Source of the DNA: a bacterium
GTDB lineage: Bacteria; Pseudomonadota; Gammaproteobacteria; Burkholderiales; Methylophilaceae
Length of the DNA stretch: 6,827 nt
NCBI GenBank assembly: GCA_027310505.1
Contig: DAIDAS010000367.1
Location: 1-6,827 of the forward strand
Reading direction: 5' to 3'
The notes under the pieces are model-generated. The model worked only from the letters and a program-made list of their open reading frames with translations, did not search any database and was not told the DNA's origin. This document shows, piece by piece, positions 1-6,006 of this stretch (position 1 is its first letter; each line of letters begins with the position of its first letter). Made by a program: the position numbers and the translations under genes.

Positions 1-1
1 G

Positions 2-361
2 CTGTTGGCCGTGCTGCTGGCGATTTACGCCGGAGCGCTACATTTGGGGCGGATGGAAGGCGAGGCGCGCGCGCTGACTTTCAGTGCCATGATTGTCGCC
101 AGCCTTGGGCTGATTTTTGCCAACCGTTCACGATCCCGCAGCTTGCTGGCGACTCTGGGGAAGCGCAACCATGCGTTGTGGTGGGTGATGGGGGGTGCTT
201 CGTCGCTGCTGGCGCTGGTGCTGTATGTGCCAGCGCTGCGTGAATTGTTCTATTTTGGAGCCTTGCAGGCCGCTGACTTGGCGCTGGTGGTGGGTGCCGG
301 GGCAGGCTGTATTGCCGTGTTTGAGCTGGCCCGGCGTTATGCCTTGCCCCAACCACGTTAA
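2..361 (+). CDS. C-terminal fragment of a membrane protein, probably a cation-transporting P-type ATPase
   Basis: The open frame runs in from the left edge and ends at TAA 359-361, so only about 119 C-terminal residues are present. They contain roughly four hydrophobic segments: near residues 1-14, 24-40, 58-80 and 88-108. The loop after the second segment reads FANRSRSRSLL, and a later stretch reads LVLYVPALRELF. This order (short TM, small-residue-rich TM ending in an N-R-S-type loop, long TM ending in VP-x-L-x-x-LF) is typical of the C-terminal membrane domain of P2-type cation ATPases. The phosphorylation (DKTGT) and nucleotide-binding domains would lie outside the window, so the ion cannot be named. 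The hydrophobic character is certain; the family assignment is by resemblance only. mutS follows after 38 bases on the same strand. Confidence 0.72.
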   Translation: MLAVLLAIYAGALHLGRMEGEARALTFSAMIVASLGLIFANRSRSRSLLATLGKRNHALWWVMGGASSLLALVLYVPALRELFYFGALQAADLALVVGAGAGCIAVFELARRYALPQPR

Positions 362-364
362 AAT
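359..364 (+). promoter_or_regulatory. Candidate -10 hexamer upstream of mutS
   Basis: TAAAAT, five of six matches to the sigma-70 -10 consensus, overlaps the stop codon of the upstream gene and lies about 36 bases before the mutS start. I find no good -35 element 16-18 bases upstream (the region reads around GTTATG). mutS may equally be read through from the upstream gene. Weak support. Confidence 0.22.
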
Positions 365-399
365 GATGCATTGACCGTTGTCGTTCGAGAGCTGAAACG

Positions 400-2976
400 T
401 TGAGTGAAACCCTGGCAGATGCCGTAAAGTCCCCCGCGCTGGAAAACCATACGCCCATGATGCGTCAGTATCTTGGGATCAAGGCGCAATACCCCGACAT
501 GCTGCTGTTTTATCGCATGGGGGATTTCTACGAACTGTTTCATGATGATGCTGAAAAGGCCGCACGCCTGCTCGGCATCACTTTGACCCGGCGTGGCGCT
601 TCCGCGGGCGAGGCGATCCGCATGGCGGGCGTGCCGTATCACTCCGTCGAGCAATACCTGGCCAAGCTGGTCAAGCTGGGCGAGGCGGTGGCGATCTGCG
701 AACAGGTGGGCGACCCGGCCAAATCCAAGGGGCCGGTGGAGCGACAGGTGGCGCGCATCCTCACTCCGGGCACGCTGACCGATAACGCCCTGCTGGACGA
801 TACCCGCGACAGCGTGCTGCTGGCGCTATGCCCGGGCGAAGAGCTGTTGGGGCTGGCGCGCATCAATCTGGCTTCCGGCCAGTTCGTGCTCAACGAAATC
901 GCCCCCGGCCTGCTGATGCAGGAGTTGGAGCGCATCGCCCCGGCCGAACTGCTGCTGCCGGACGATTTTGCCCACGCTGCGGTGGACGCCGTCAAATGCC
1001 CGAAAAAGCGTCTGGCGCCATGGCAGTTCGACCATGACTCGGCAACGCAATCGCTCACGCGCCAATTCAACACCTATGACCTGACCGGTTTCGGCTGTGC
1101 CGACCTGACCGTCGCCATTGCCGCTGCCGGCGCGCTGCTGGATTACCTCAAGCACACCCAGCGTACCGCCCTGCCGCATATCCAGGGCATGGTCGTCGAA
1201 CAATCGGGTGCCTTCATCCAGCTCGATGCCGCCACCCGGCGCAATCTGGAAATCGATCAGACCCTGCGTGGCGAGTCATCCCCCACGCTGTATTCGCTGC
1301 TCGATACCACCGCGACCGCGATGGGTGCCCGCCTGTTGCGCCGCTGGCTGCATCATCCGTTGCGCGATCGCCGCCAGGTGGCTGCGCGTCACGCGGCGAT
1401 TGGCGCGTTGATCGAAACCGAGCAATTTCCGGCGCTGCGGCAGATATTGCGGCCCATCGGCGACATCGAGCGCATCACTTCGCGCATTGCCCTCAAGACA
1501 GCGCGTCCACGCGACCTTTCCGGCTTGCGCGAAAGCCTGCGCCAACTGCCTTTGCTCGCCGACGGATTGCGACCTTCTTCTGACGAATGCCTGCGTGCGC
1601 TGGGCGCGGCGCTGGTCGCGCCTGCCGAAGCTGAATCCCTGCTGTCCCGCGCCATCCAGCCTGAGCCCGCGGCCGTGCTGCGCGAAGGCGGCGTGATTGC
1701 TACAGGCTTCGACGCCGAGTTGGACGAACTGCGCGCCATCCAGACCAATTGCGGCGAATTCCTGCTCGATTTCGAGGCGCGCGAAAAAGAACGTACCGGC
1801 ATCGCCAACCTGAAAGTTGAATACAACAGCGTGCACGGCTTCTATATCGAACTGAGCCGCGCCCAGGCTGAAAATGCTCCGGCGGAATACCGCCGCCGCC
1901 AGACCCTGAAGAATGCCGAGCGCTACATCACGCCCGAACTTAAGGCCTTTGAGGACAAGGTGCTCTCCGCCAACGAGCGGGCGCTCGCTCGCGAGAAGGC
2001 GTTGTATGACGAAGTGCTGGAGCAATTGCTGCCGCACATCGCTGCCTTGCAGTGCAACGCCAATGCCGTGGCCGAGCTGGACGTGCTGTGCGCTTTCGCC
2101 GAACGTGCGCAGGCCTTGAATTTCATCGCGCCGGAATTCACCGACGAAGCCGTGATCGAGATCGTGAATGGCCGCCATCCGGTGGTCGAGCAGCTTGCCC
2201 AGCCGTTCATCGCCAACGACACCCGGCTTTCCGCTTACCGCCAGTTGCTGCTGATCACCGGCCCCAACATGGGCGGTAAATCCACCTACATGAGACAGGC
2301 CGCGCTGATCGTGCTGCTGGCGCATTGCGGCTGCTTCGTGCCGGCATCTTCGGCGAAAATCGGTCCGGTAGATCGTATTTTTACGCGTATTGGCGCCTCA
2401 GACGACTTGGCGGGCGGGCGCTCGACCTTCATGGTCGAAATGACCGAGACCGCCAACATCCTGCACAACGCTACCGAACACAGCTTGGTATTGCTGGATG
2501 AAATCGGTCGCGGCACTTCCACCTTCGACGGACTGGCACTGGCCTGGGCCTGTGCGCGGCACCTGCTGGAGCGCAACCGTGCCTACACCCTGTTCGCCAC
2601 TCACTATTTCGAATTGACACGGCTGGTGGAAGATTACAAGCAGGTCGCCAACGTGCATCTGGATGCGGTCGAGCACGGCGACGGCATCGTCTTTTTGCAC
2701 AGTGTCGAGGAAGGCCCGGCCAGCCAGAGTTACGGCCTGCAGGTGGCACAATTGGCGGGCATCCCCAAGAGTGTGGTGGCGGCAGCCAAACGCCGACTGG
2801 CGCAACTGGAACAGCAGAGCATCGCCGCCGGGCCGCAGGCTGATCTTTTCGCGGCCCCTGAGGCCAGCGAACCGCCGCCCCATCCCGCACTGGAAGCCCT
2901 GATGGACGTCGATCCGGACGATCTTTCGCCCAAGCAGGCGCTGGAGGCGTTGTACAAGCTGAAAGGGTTGCTATGA
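400..2976 (+). CDS. mutS: DNA mismatch repair ATPase MutS
   Basis: MutS recognises mismatches and small loops in newly replicated DNA and recruits MutL. The 858 residues match the family's full length (E. coli 853). The N-terminal mismatch-binding domain has GDFYELF at 41-47; by family knowledge Phe43 stacks on the mispaired base and Glu45 contacts it. Core, lever and clamp domains fill the middle. The C-terminal ABC-type ATPase has Walker A GPNMGGKST at 621-629, Walker B LLDE with D700-E701, then the GRGTSTFDG signature. A QADLF pentapeptide at 813-817 fits the beta-clamp-binding motif. The final about 25 residues (DVDPDDLSPKQALEALYKLK) match the C-terminal dimer/tetramer helices, so nothing is truncated. 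The start is TTG 400; no in-frame ATG lies upstream, and the next one (457) would cut residues just before the conserved MMRQY. A GAGAG about ten bases upstream is a modest ribosome site. The stop overlaps the next gene. Confidence 0.98.
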   Translation: MSETLADAVKSPALENHTPMMRQYLGIKAQYPDMLLFYRMGDFYELFHDDAEKAARLLGITLTRRGASAGEAIRMAGVPYHSVEQYLAKLVKLGEAVAICEQVGDPAKSKGPVERQVARILTPGTLTDNALLDDTRDSVLLALCPGEELLGLARINLASGQFVLNEIAPGLLMQELERIAPAELLLPDDFAHAAVDAVKCPKKRLAPWQFDHDSATQSLTRQFNTYDLTGFGCADLTVAIAAAGALLDYLKHTQRTALPHIQGMVVEQSGAFIQLDAATRRNLEIDQTLRGESSPTLYSLLDTTATAMGARLLRRWLHHPLRDRRQVAARHAAIGALIETEQFPALRQILRPIGDIERITSRIALKTARPRDLSGLRESLRQLPLLADGLRPSSDECLRALGAALVAPAEAESLLSRAIQPEPAAVLREGGVIATGFDAELDELRAIQTNCGEFLLDFEAREKERTGIANLKVEYNSVHGFYIELSRAQAENAPAEYRRRQTLKNAERYITPELKAFEDKVLSANERALAREKALYDEVLEQLLPHIAALQCNANAVAELDVLCAFAERAQALNFIAPEFTDEAVIEIVNGRHPVVEQLAQPFIANDTRLSAYRQLLLITGPNMGGKSTYMRQAALIVLLAHCGCFVPASSAKIGPVDRIFTRIGASDDLAGGRSTFMVEMTETANILHNATEHSLVLLDEIGRGTSTFDGLALAWACARHLLERNRAYTLFATHYFELTRLVEDYKQVANVHLDAVEHGDGIVFLHSVEEGPASQSYGLQVAQLAGIPKSVVAAAKRRLAQLEQQSIAAGPQADLFAAPEASEPPPHPALEALMDVDPDDLSPKQALEALYKLKGLL
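2962..2967 (+). promoter_or_regulatory. Ribosome binding site of the cupin gene inside the mutS end
   Basis: AAAGGG lies five bases before ATG 2973, within the last codons of mutS. It supports the ATGA-overlap start for the cupin gene and suggests translational coupling. Confidence 0.6.
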
Positions 2977-3281
2977 ACCTGATGCGCTGGAACGAAGCCG
3001 AAGACGGGCCGCTCAACGAGGCCGCCATGCGCAAAAAGCTACAGGATATGGGCTACTCCGTCAGCCGCTACGTTTATCCGCCCGGCACCTGTTTTTCACC
3101 GCACACCCATGGCGTGGACAAGATCGATGGTGTTCTGGCCGGGCGCTTCCGCATGGCGATGGATGGTGGTGAGGTGGTGCTTGGGGCGGGGGATATGCTG
3201 GAAGTGCCGAGAGGCGTGGTACACAGTGCGGAGGTGGTGGGCAATGCGCCTGTCGTCAGTCTGGATGCAGTGAAGTACTAA
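2973..3281 (+). CDS. Small single-domain cupin protein
   Basis: A 102-residue protein made almost entirely of one cupin beta-barrel. Cupin motif 1 is visible as PGTCFSPHTHGVDKIDGVLAGRF from residue 37, with His44 and His46. Motif 2 is GDMLEVPRGVVH, with Gly73, Pro79, Gly81 and His84. These three histidines would be metal ligands in classical cupins. The usual glutamate three or four residues after the second motif-1 histidine is missing (Lys50/Ile51 there; Asp49 might substitute), and the motif-2 asparagine after His84 is also absent. There is no signal peptide, so it is probably cytoplasmic. The gene overlaps mutS by four bases (ATGA) and is followed by a strong terminator, so it ends the mutS transcript. 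Substrate and reaction cannot be told; small cupins include sugar-binding, dioxygenase and regulatory proteins. A role in mismatch repair is not implied by position alone. Confidence 0.85.
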   Translation: MNLMRWNEAEDGPLNEAAMRKKLQDMGYSVSRYVYPPGTCFSPHTHGVDKIDGVLAGRFRMAMDGGEVVLGAGDMLEVPRGVVHSAEVVGNAPVVSLDAVKY

Positions 3282-3309
3282 ACCCCCTGTCGGTGGCGTG
3301 AGGACATAA

Positions 3310-3337
3310 AAAAAGCACCGGAAATCCGGTGCTTTTT
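3310..3337. terminator. Bidirectional intrinsic terminator between convergent genes
   Basis: A perfect 12-base-pair stem (left arm 3310-3321, right arm 3326-3337) closes a four-base loop AAAT. The GC-rich core is GCACCGG/CCGGTGC, flanked by an A-run on the left and a T-run on the right. On the plus strand the hairpin ends in TTTTT; on the minus strand it ends in seven T. It lies 28 bases after the cupin stop and about 20 bases after the slyD stop, so it serves both converging transcripts. Confidence 0.93.
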
Positions 3338-3356
3338 GCATTCAGCCCGGCGTGGC

Positions 3357-3839
3357 TTAGTGATGATGCCCACCCGCGCCATGCACATGGCCGTGGTTGA
3401 TTTCTTCCTTGGTGGCCGGGCGGATACCGGTTACCGTGCACTTGAAGTTGACGCGCTCGCCGGCCCAGGGATGGTTGCCGTCGACGACGACCTTGCCGTC
3501 GGCGATGTCGGTGATGGTGTAGAGCACGACGTCACCGGTCGGGTCTTCGCCTTCGAATTGCATGCCGACTTCCAGTTCTTCGGACGGGAAAGCGCTGATC
3601 GGTTCGATTTGCACCAGTTCTTCGTCGTAATCGCCAAAGGCGTCGATAGGCTCCAGGGTCAGGTCGATGCTGTCGCCGACCTTTTTGCCATGCAGTTCTT
3701 CTTCCACGCGGGGGAAGATGTTGTCGTAGCCGCCGTGCAGGTAGGTCACCGGGTCGGCGGTAGCTTCGAGCACGTTGCCGTCGCTATCGCGCAGTTCATA
3801 GGTGAGAGAGACAACGGTGTTCATCGCGATATGCATCAT
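3357..3839 (-). CDS. slyD: FKBP-type peptidyl-prolyl isomerase, SlyD family
   Basis: SlyD proteins catalyse proline cis-trans isomerisation, bind unfolded chains through an inserted IF domain and handle nickel through a His-rich tail. The 160 residues show the FKBP half up to about 72 (LTYELRD, YLHGGYDNIFP, AFGDYDEELV), the inserted flap domain at about 75-120 with VGMQFEGE, then VVVDGNHPWAGERVNF completing the FKBP fold. The tail HGHVHGAGGHHH (149-160) carries six histidines. Compared with E. coli SlyD as I recall it, the active-site AYG is AFG (Phe68) and the ISGLE turn is FPRVE; I regard this as a betaproteobacterial variant, but isomerase activity is less certain. Start: AAGGA at 3843-3847 precedes a doubled ATGATG. 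ATG 3839 overlaps the bcp stop as ATGA, while ATG 3836 has better ribosome spacing (six bases) and a third ATG lies at 3824. It is the second gene of a bcp-slyD operon. Confidence 0.93.
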   Translation of the reverse strand: MMHIAMNTVVSLTYELRDSDGNVLEATADPVTYLHGGYDNIFPRVEEELHGKKVGDSIDLTLEPIDAFGDYDEELVQIEPISAFPSEELEVGMQFEGEDPTGDVVLYTITDIADGKVVVDGNHPWAGERVNFKCTVTGIRPATKEEINHGHVHGAGGHHH

Positions 3840-4297
3840 AATTCCTTGATTAAGTTTAAAATTTCTGTGGCATGCCCTTTCGGGCTTACGCCATAGTGTA
3901 CGTGGCGCAGGGTACCTTCGCCGTCGACGACGAAAGTGGAGCGTACGATCCCCATCTTCTTCACGCCGTCTTTTTCTTTCTCTTGCCAGACGCCATATTT
4001 CTCGCACACCTTGCCGTCGACATCCGCCAGCAGGGTCACGGCGAGGCCGTGCTTGTCGCGGAAATCCGCGTGGCTCATGCAGTCGTCACGGCTGATGCCG
4101 ATGACAACGGCGTTGCATTTGGCGAACTCTTCGTCGAGATCGCTGAATTCAATGGCCTGTATGGTGCAGCCTGGGGTGTCGTCCTTGGGGTAGAAGTATA
4201 GTACAACCGCTTTGCCTTTGAGCTTGGAGAGCTTGCGCATCTCCATGTCGGCATCGGGCAGGGTGAAATCTGGCGCGTGCGATCCGGGTTGCAGCAT
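3836..4297 (-). CDS. bcp: Thioredoxin-dependent thiol peroxidase, Bcp/PrxQ-type peroxiredoxin
   Basis: Peroxiredoxins of this class reduce hydrogen peroxide and organic hydroperoxides in the cytoplasm using thioredoxin. The 153 residues are full length for the family (E. coli Bcp about 156). Recognisable parts are GSHAPDFTLPDAD at 5-17, the strand VVLYFYPKDDTPGCT with peroxidatic Cys44 in the T-P-G-C motif, VIGIS at 65-69, and the late KYGVWQEK and GIVRSTFVVD segments. In E. coli Bcp a resolving cysteine lies five residues after the peroxidatic one; here that position is Ile49. Other cysteines are Cys61, Cys73 and Cys98, so it is either a one-cysteine enzyme or uses another partner. The start ATG 4297 has GGAAAGA four bases upstream. 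The stop TGA overlaps the slyD start, so the two genes are co-transcribed. Peroxide-responsive control is possible but no operator is visible. Confidence 0.95.
   Translation of the reverse strand: MLQPGSHAPDFTLPDADMEMRKLSKLKGKAVVLYFYPKDDTPGCTIQAIEFSDLDEEFAKCNAVVIGISRDDCMSHADFRDKHGLAVTLLADVDGKVCEKYGVWQEKEKDGVKKMGIVRSTFVVDGEGTLRHVHYGVSPKGHATEILNLIKEL
3843..3847 (-). promoter_or_regulatory. Ribosome binding site of slyD
   Basis: On the minus strand AAGGA lies three bases before ATG 3839 and six bases before ATG 3836, inside the last codons of bcp. It rules out the longer open frame that begins at 4007 and favours the second ATG (3836) as the main start. Confidence 0.65.
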
Positions 4298-4324
4298 TGG
4301 GTCTTTCCAGTAAGGCCTAGTTTC

Positions 4325-4330
4325 ATTCTA
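4325..4330 (-). promoter_or_regulatory. Candidate -10 hexamer of the bcp-slyD operon
   Basis: On the minus strand TAGAAT (five of six consensus matches) would start transcription near 4318, giving a leader of about 20 bases before the bcp ATG. The best -35 I can find, TTGCGT, is 19 bases upstream and only three of six, so support is limited. It lies in the 74-base gap between divergent bcp and roxA, where a promoter is required. Confidence 0.33.
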
Positions 4331-4335
4331 AACCA

Positions 4336-4365
4336 TTTCCAGCCTCCCCACGCAAGCGTTATGAT
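4336..4365 (+). promoter_or_regulatory. Candidate roxA promoter placed for a leaderless transcript
   Basis: TTTCCA (4336-4341, four of six matches to the -35 consensus) and TATGAT (4360-4365, five of six matches to the -10 consensus) are separated by 18 bases. The -10 ends six bases before ATG 4372, which would place the transcription start at or next to the start codon. No Shine-Dalgarno-like sequence lies in the 20 bases before that ATG. It overlaps the candidate bcp promoter on the other strand. Confidence 0.4.
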
Positions 4366-4371
4366 GCACCC

Positions 4372-5484
4372 ATGAAACTTCCTTTTCTCGGCGGGATCAC
4401 CGCACAGCAGTTCATCCGTGAATACTGGCAGAAGAAACCGCTGCTGATACGCGGCGCTTTTCCGGGTTTTGGCGACATGCTGACCCCGGATGAGCTCGCC
4501 GGCCTGGCCTGTGAGGATGATGCGCAATCACGCCTGGTGCTGCATTCGCGCGGCAAATGGAAACTGGAGCAGGGCCCGTTCGACGAAGATCGCTTCGCAC
4601 AATTGCCTGAGAAGGGCTGGAGCCTGCTGGTGCAGGGCGTGAATAACTTCCTGCCGGAAGCTGACGAGTTGCTGCATCAGTTCGATTTCATTCCGCGTAC
4701 CCGGCTCGATGACCTGATGGTGAGCCTGGCGCCTGATGGCGGCGGCGTGGGGCCGCACTTCGATTCCTACGACGTGTTCCTGCTGCAGGGGCACGGCAAG
4801 CGCCTGTGGCGCGTCAGCAGCCAGCAGGACATGGAACTCGTGCCGAATGCACCGCTGCGCATCCTCAAGAATTTTCACACCGACGAGGAATGGGTGCTGG
4901 AACCGGGCGACATGCTCTACCTGCCGCCGCGCCTTGCCCATTGGGGCATTGCCGTGGGCGAGTGCATGACCTGGTCGATCGGTTTCCGCGCCCCGTCGGC
5001 GCAGGAGCTGGCTACCCAGTTTCTGGTCTACATGCAGGACCATATCCGCCTCGATGGCATCTACGCCGATCCGGATTTGCAGCCGCAGCGACACCCGGCG
5101 CAGATCGGTGGCCAAATGCTGCGCAAGGTGCGTGAGATGCTGCAAGGGGTGCGCTGGAACAGTGACGATATCGCGCGCTTCATCGGCACCTACCTGACCG
5201 AGCCCAAGGCGCACATCGTGTTCGATGTGCCGCGTCGCATCGGGCTCGACAAATTCCGCGCGCGTTTGCAGCAGGACGGCATACAGCTCGACCTCAGAAG
5301 CCAGATGCTGTTTTACGGCGATTTCGTGTTTATCAATGGCGAGCACGTGCAAGAGGCGGGCGATACCCTGCAATGCCTGACCGCGCTGGCCGATCACCGC
5401 GCCATCCCGGCGGGGCTGGGCTTGCCGGAACCCGCCGTGGCATTGCTGCACCAGTGGTATGGGGCGGGATATTTGCAGTTGTGA
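4372..5484 (+). CDS. roxA: Ribosomal protein L16 arginine 3-hydroxylase, RoxA/YcfD family
   Basis: Members of this JmjC-type, cupin-fold family of iron(II)/2-oxoglutarate oxygenases hydroxylate an arginine of ribosomal protein L16 in the cytoplasm (E. coli YcfD acts on Arg81). The N-terminal FIREYWQKKPLLIRGAF (14-30) is the family hallmark. The catalytic barrel has VGPHFDSYDVFLLQG, giving the metal ligands His129 and Asp131, and PPRLAHWG, giving the third ligand His190. Arg144 in HGKRLW aligns with the arginine that binds 2-oxoglutarate in YcfD (Arg140). After about residue 210 come the helical dimerisation segment and a winged-helix-like C-terminal domain containing GDFVFINGEHV. At 370 residues it is close to the usual length (E. 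coli about 373). The start is ATG 4372; there is no in-frame upstream ATG and no visible ribosome site. All key residues seen are intact. It probably leads an operon with the next two genes. Confidence 0.95.
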   Translation: MKLPFLGGITAQQFIREYWQKKPLLIRGAFPGFGDMLTPDELAGLACEDDAQSRLVLHSRGKWKLEQGPFDEDRFAQLPEKGWSLLVQGVNNFLPEADELLHQFDFIPRTRLDDLMVSLAPDGGGVGPHFDSYDVFLLQGHGKRLWRVSSQQDMELVPNAPLRILKNFHTDEEWVLEPGDMLYLPPRLAHWGIAVGECMTWSIGFRAPSAQELATQFLVYMQDHIRLDGIYADPDLQPQRHPAQIGGQMLRKVREMLQGVRWNSDDIARFIGTYLTEPKAHIVFDVPRRIGLDKFRARLQQDGIQLDLRSQMLFYGDFVFINGEHVQEAGDTLQCLTALADHRAIPAGLGLPEPAVALLHQWYGAGYLQL

Positions 5485-5486
5485 CC

Positions 5487-5490
5487 GGAG
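5487..5490 (+). promoter_or_regulatory. Ribosome binding site of the gene after roxA
   Basis: GGAG lies six bases before ATG 5497, followed by a second purine run AGGGG. It starts two bases after the roxA stop and fixes the start of the downstream gene. Confidence 0.6.
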
Positions 5491-5496
5491 AGGGGC

Positions 5497-6006
5497 ATGG
5501 CAGAGCAATCCGCAAATACTGATCTGAAGCAGCACCGCATGCTGAACGGCGAAGCGGAATACGAAGCGGCAATCGACGAAGTGATCGCCCGGGCAGAGCG
5601 GACGTTGCATCTGTTCGACATCGATCTGAAGTATGGCGGCTACAGCAGCCTGAAGCGCTTTGAAGGGCTACGCGACTTTTTGCTCAAAGGGCGCGGCAAC
5701 CGGATCGTGATGGTGCTGCACGAAACCGATTTTCTGACGGCACGCTGCCCACGGTTGATGAACCTGCTCAGGACGCACAGCCACAGCATCGCCATCAACA
5801 AGACCCATGAGCATGCCAGAGTCGCCGGCGATCCGTTCGTGGTCGCCGACGAAGCGCATTACGTTCATCGCTTCCACCACGATGATGCGCGTAGCCTGCA
5901 GGCCTTGCACGACCATGCCGGAGCACGGCAGCTGGAAGAGCGTTTCGGGCAATTGCTGGCAGCCTCGCATCCGGCCGTGTTTGCGACCACGCTGGGTCTG
6001 GGATGA
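5497..6006 (+). CDS. Uncharacterised cytoplasmic protein, possibly a DUF7931-like domain
   Basis: I do not recognise a characterised family with confidence. The 169 residues have no signal peptide or membrane segment. The pattern is an N-terminal helix (EYEAAIDEVIARAERT, 21-36), a strand with acidic end LHLFDIDLKYGG (37-48), a helix ending in FLLKGRG, a strand IVMVLHETDFL (70-80), PRLMNLLR (85-92), a strand SIAINK, and DPFVVADEAHYVHRF (112-126), then a C-terminal helix ending in LEERFGQLLAAS. This alternation and the late 'DPFVVAD' strand recall the DUF7931 domain and, more distantly, half of a phospholipase D-like fold, but the catalytic HxK pair expected before Asp118 is absent (Gly111 and Pro113). 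It is His-rich near 94-140. The gene lies 12 bases after roxA and overlaps the next gene by ATGA, so the three are probably one operon. Its function is unknown. Confidence 0.8.
   Translation: MAEQSANTDLKQHRMLNGEAEYEAAIDEVIARAERTLHLFDIDLKYGGYSSLKRFEGLRDFLLKGRGNRIVMVLHETDFLTARCPRLMNLLRTHSHSIAINKTHEHARVAGDPFVVADEAHYVHRFHHDDARSLQALHDHAGARQLEERFGQLLAASHPAVFATTLGLG

Noticed and set aside
1276..2325. A 349-codon open frame on the minus strand opposite mutS
   Set aside because: It lies wholly inside a certain mutS gene, its translation resembles no family, and long antisense frames are expected in GC-rich coding DNA.
3336..3896. A 186-codon plus-strand frame opposite slyD
   Set aside because: It is the complement of a well-supported SlyD gene and would begin inside the terminator region without a ribosome site.
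3840..4007. N-terminal extension of slyD by 56 residues to a start at 4007
   Set aside because: The extension is Arg-rich shadow sequence lying inside bcp, and a ribosome site sits directly before the ATGATG at 3834-3839.
4298..4527. Upstream extension of bcp toward 4527 on the minus strand in another frame
   Set aside because: It crosses the divergent promoter gap and runs antisense to the start of roxA; Bcp is complete from ATG 4297.
4528..5610. A 360-codon open frame on the minus strand opposite roxA
   Set aside because: It covers the intact roxA gene and the start of the next gene; its composition (rich in Gln, His, Arg) is that of a shadow frame, with no recognisable domain.
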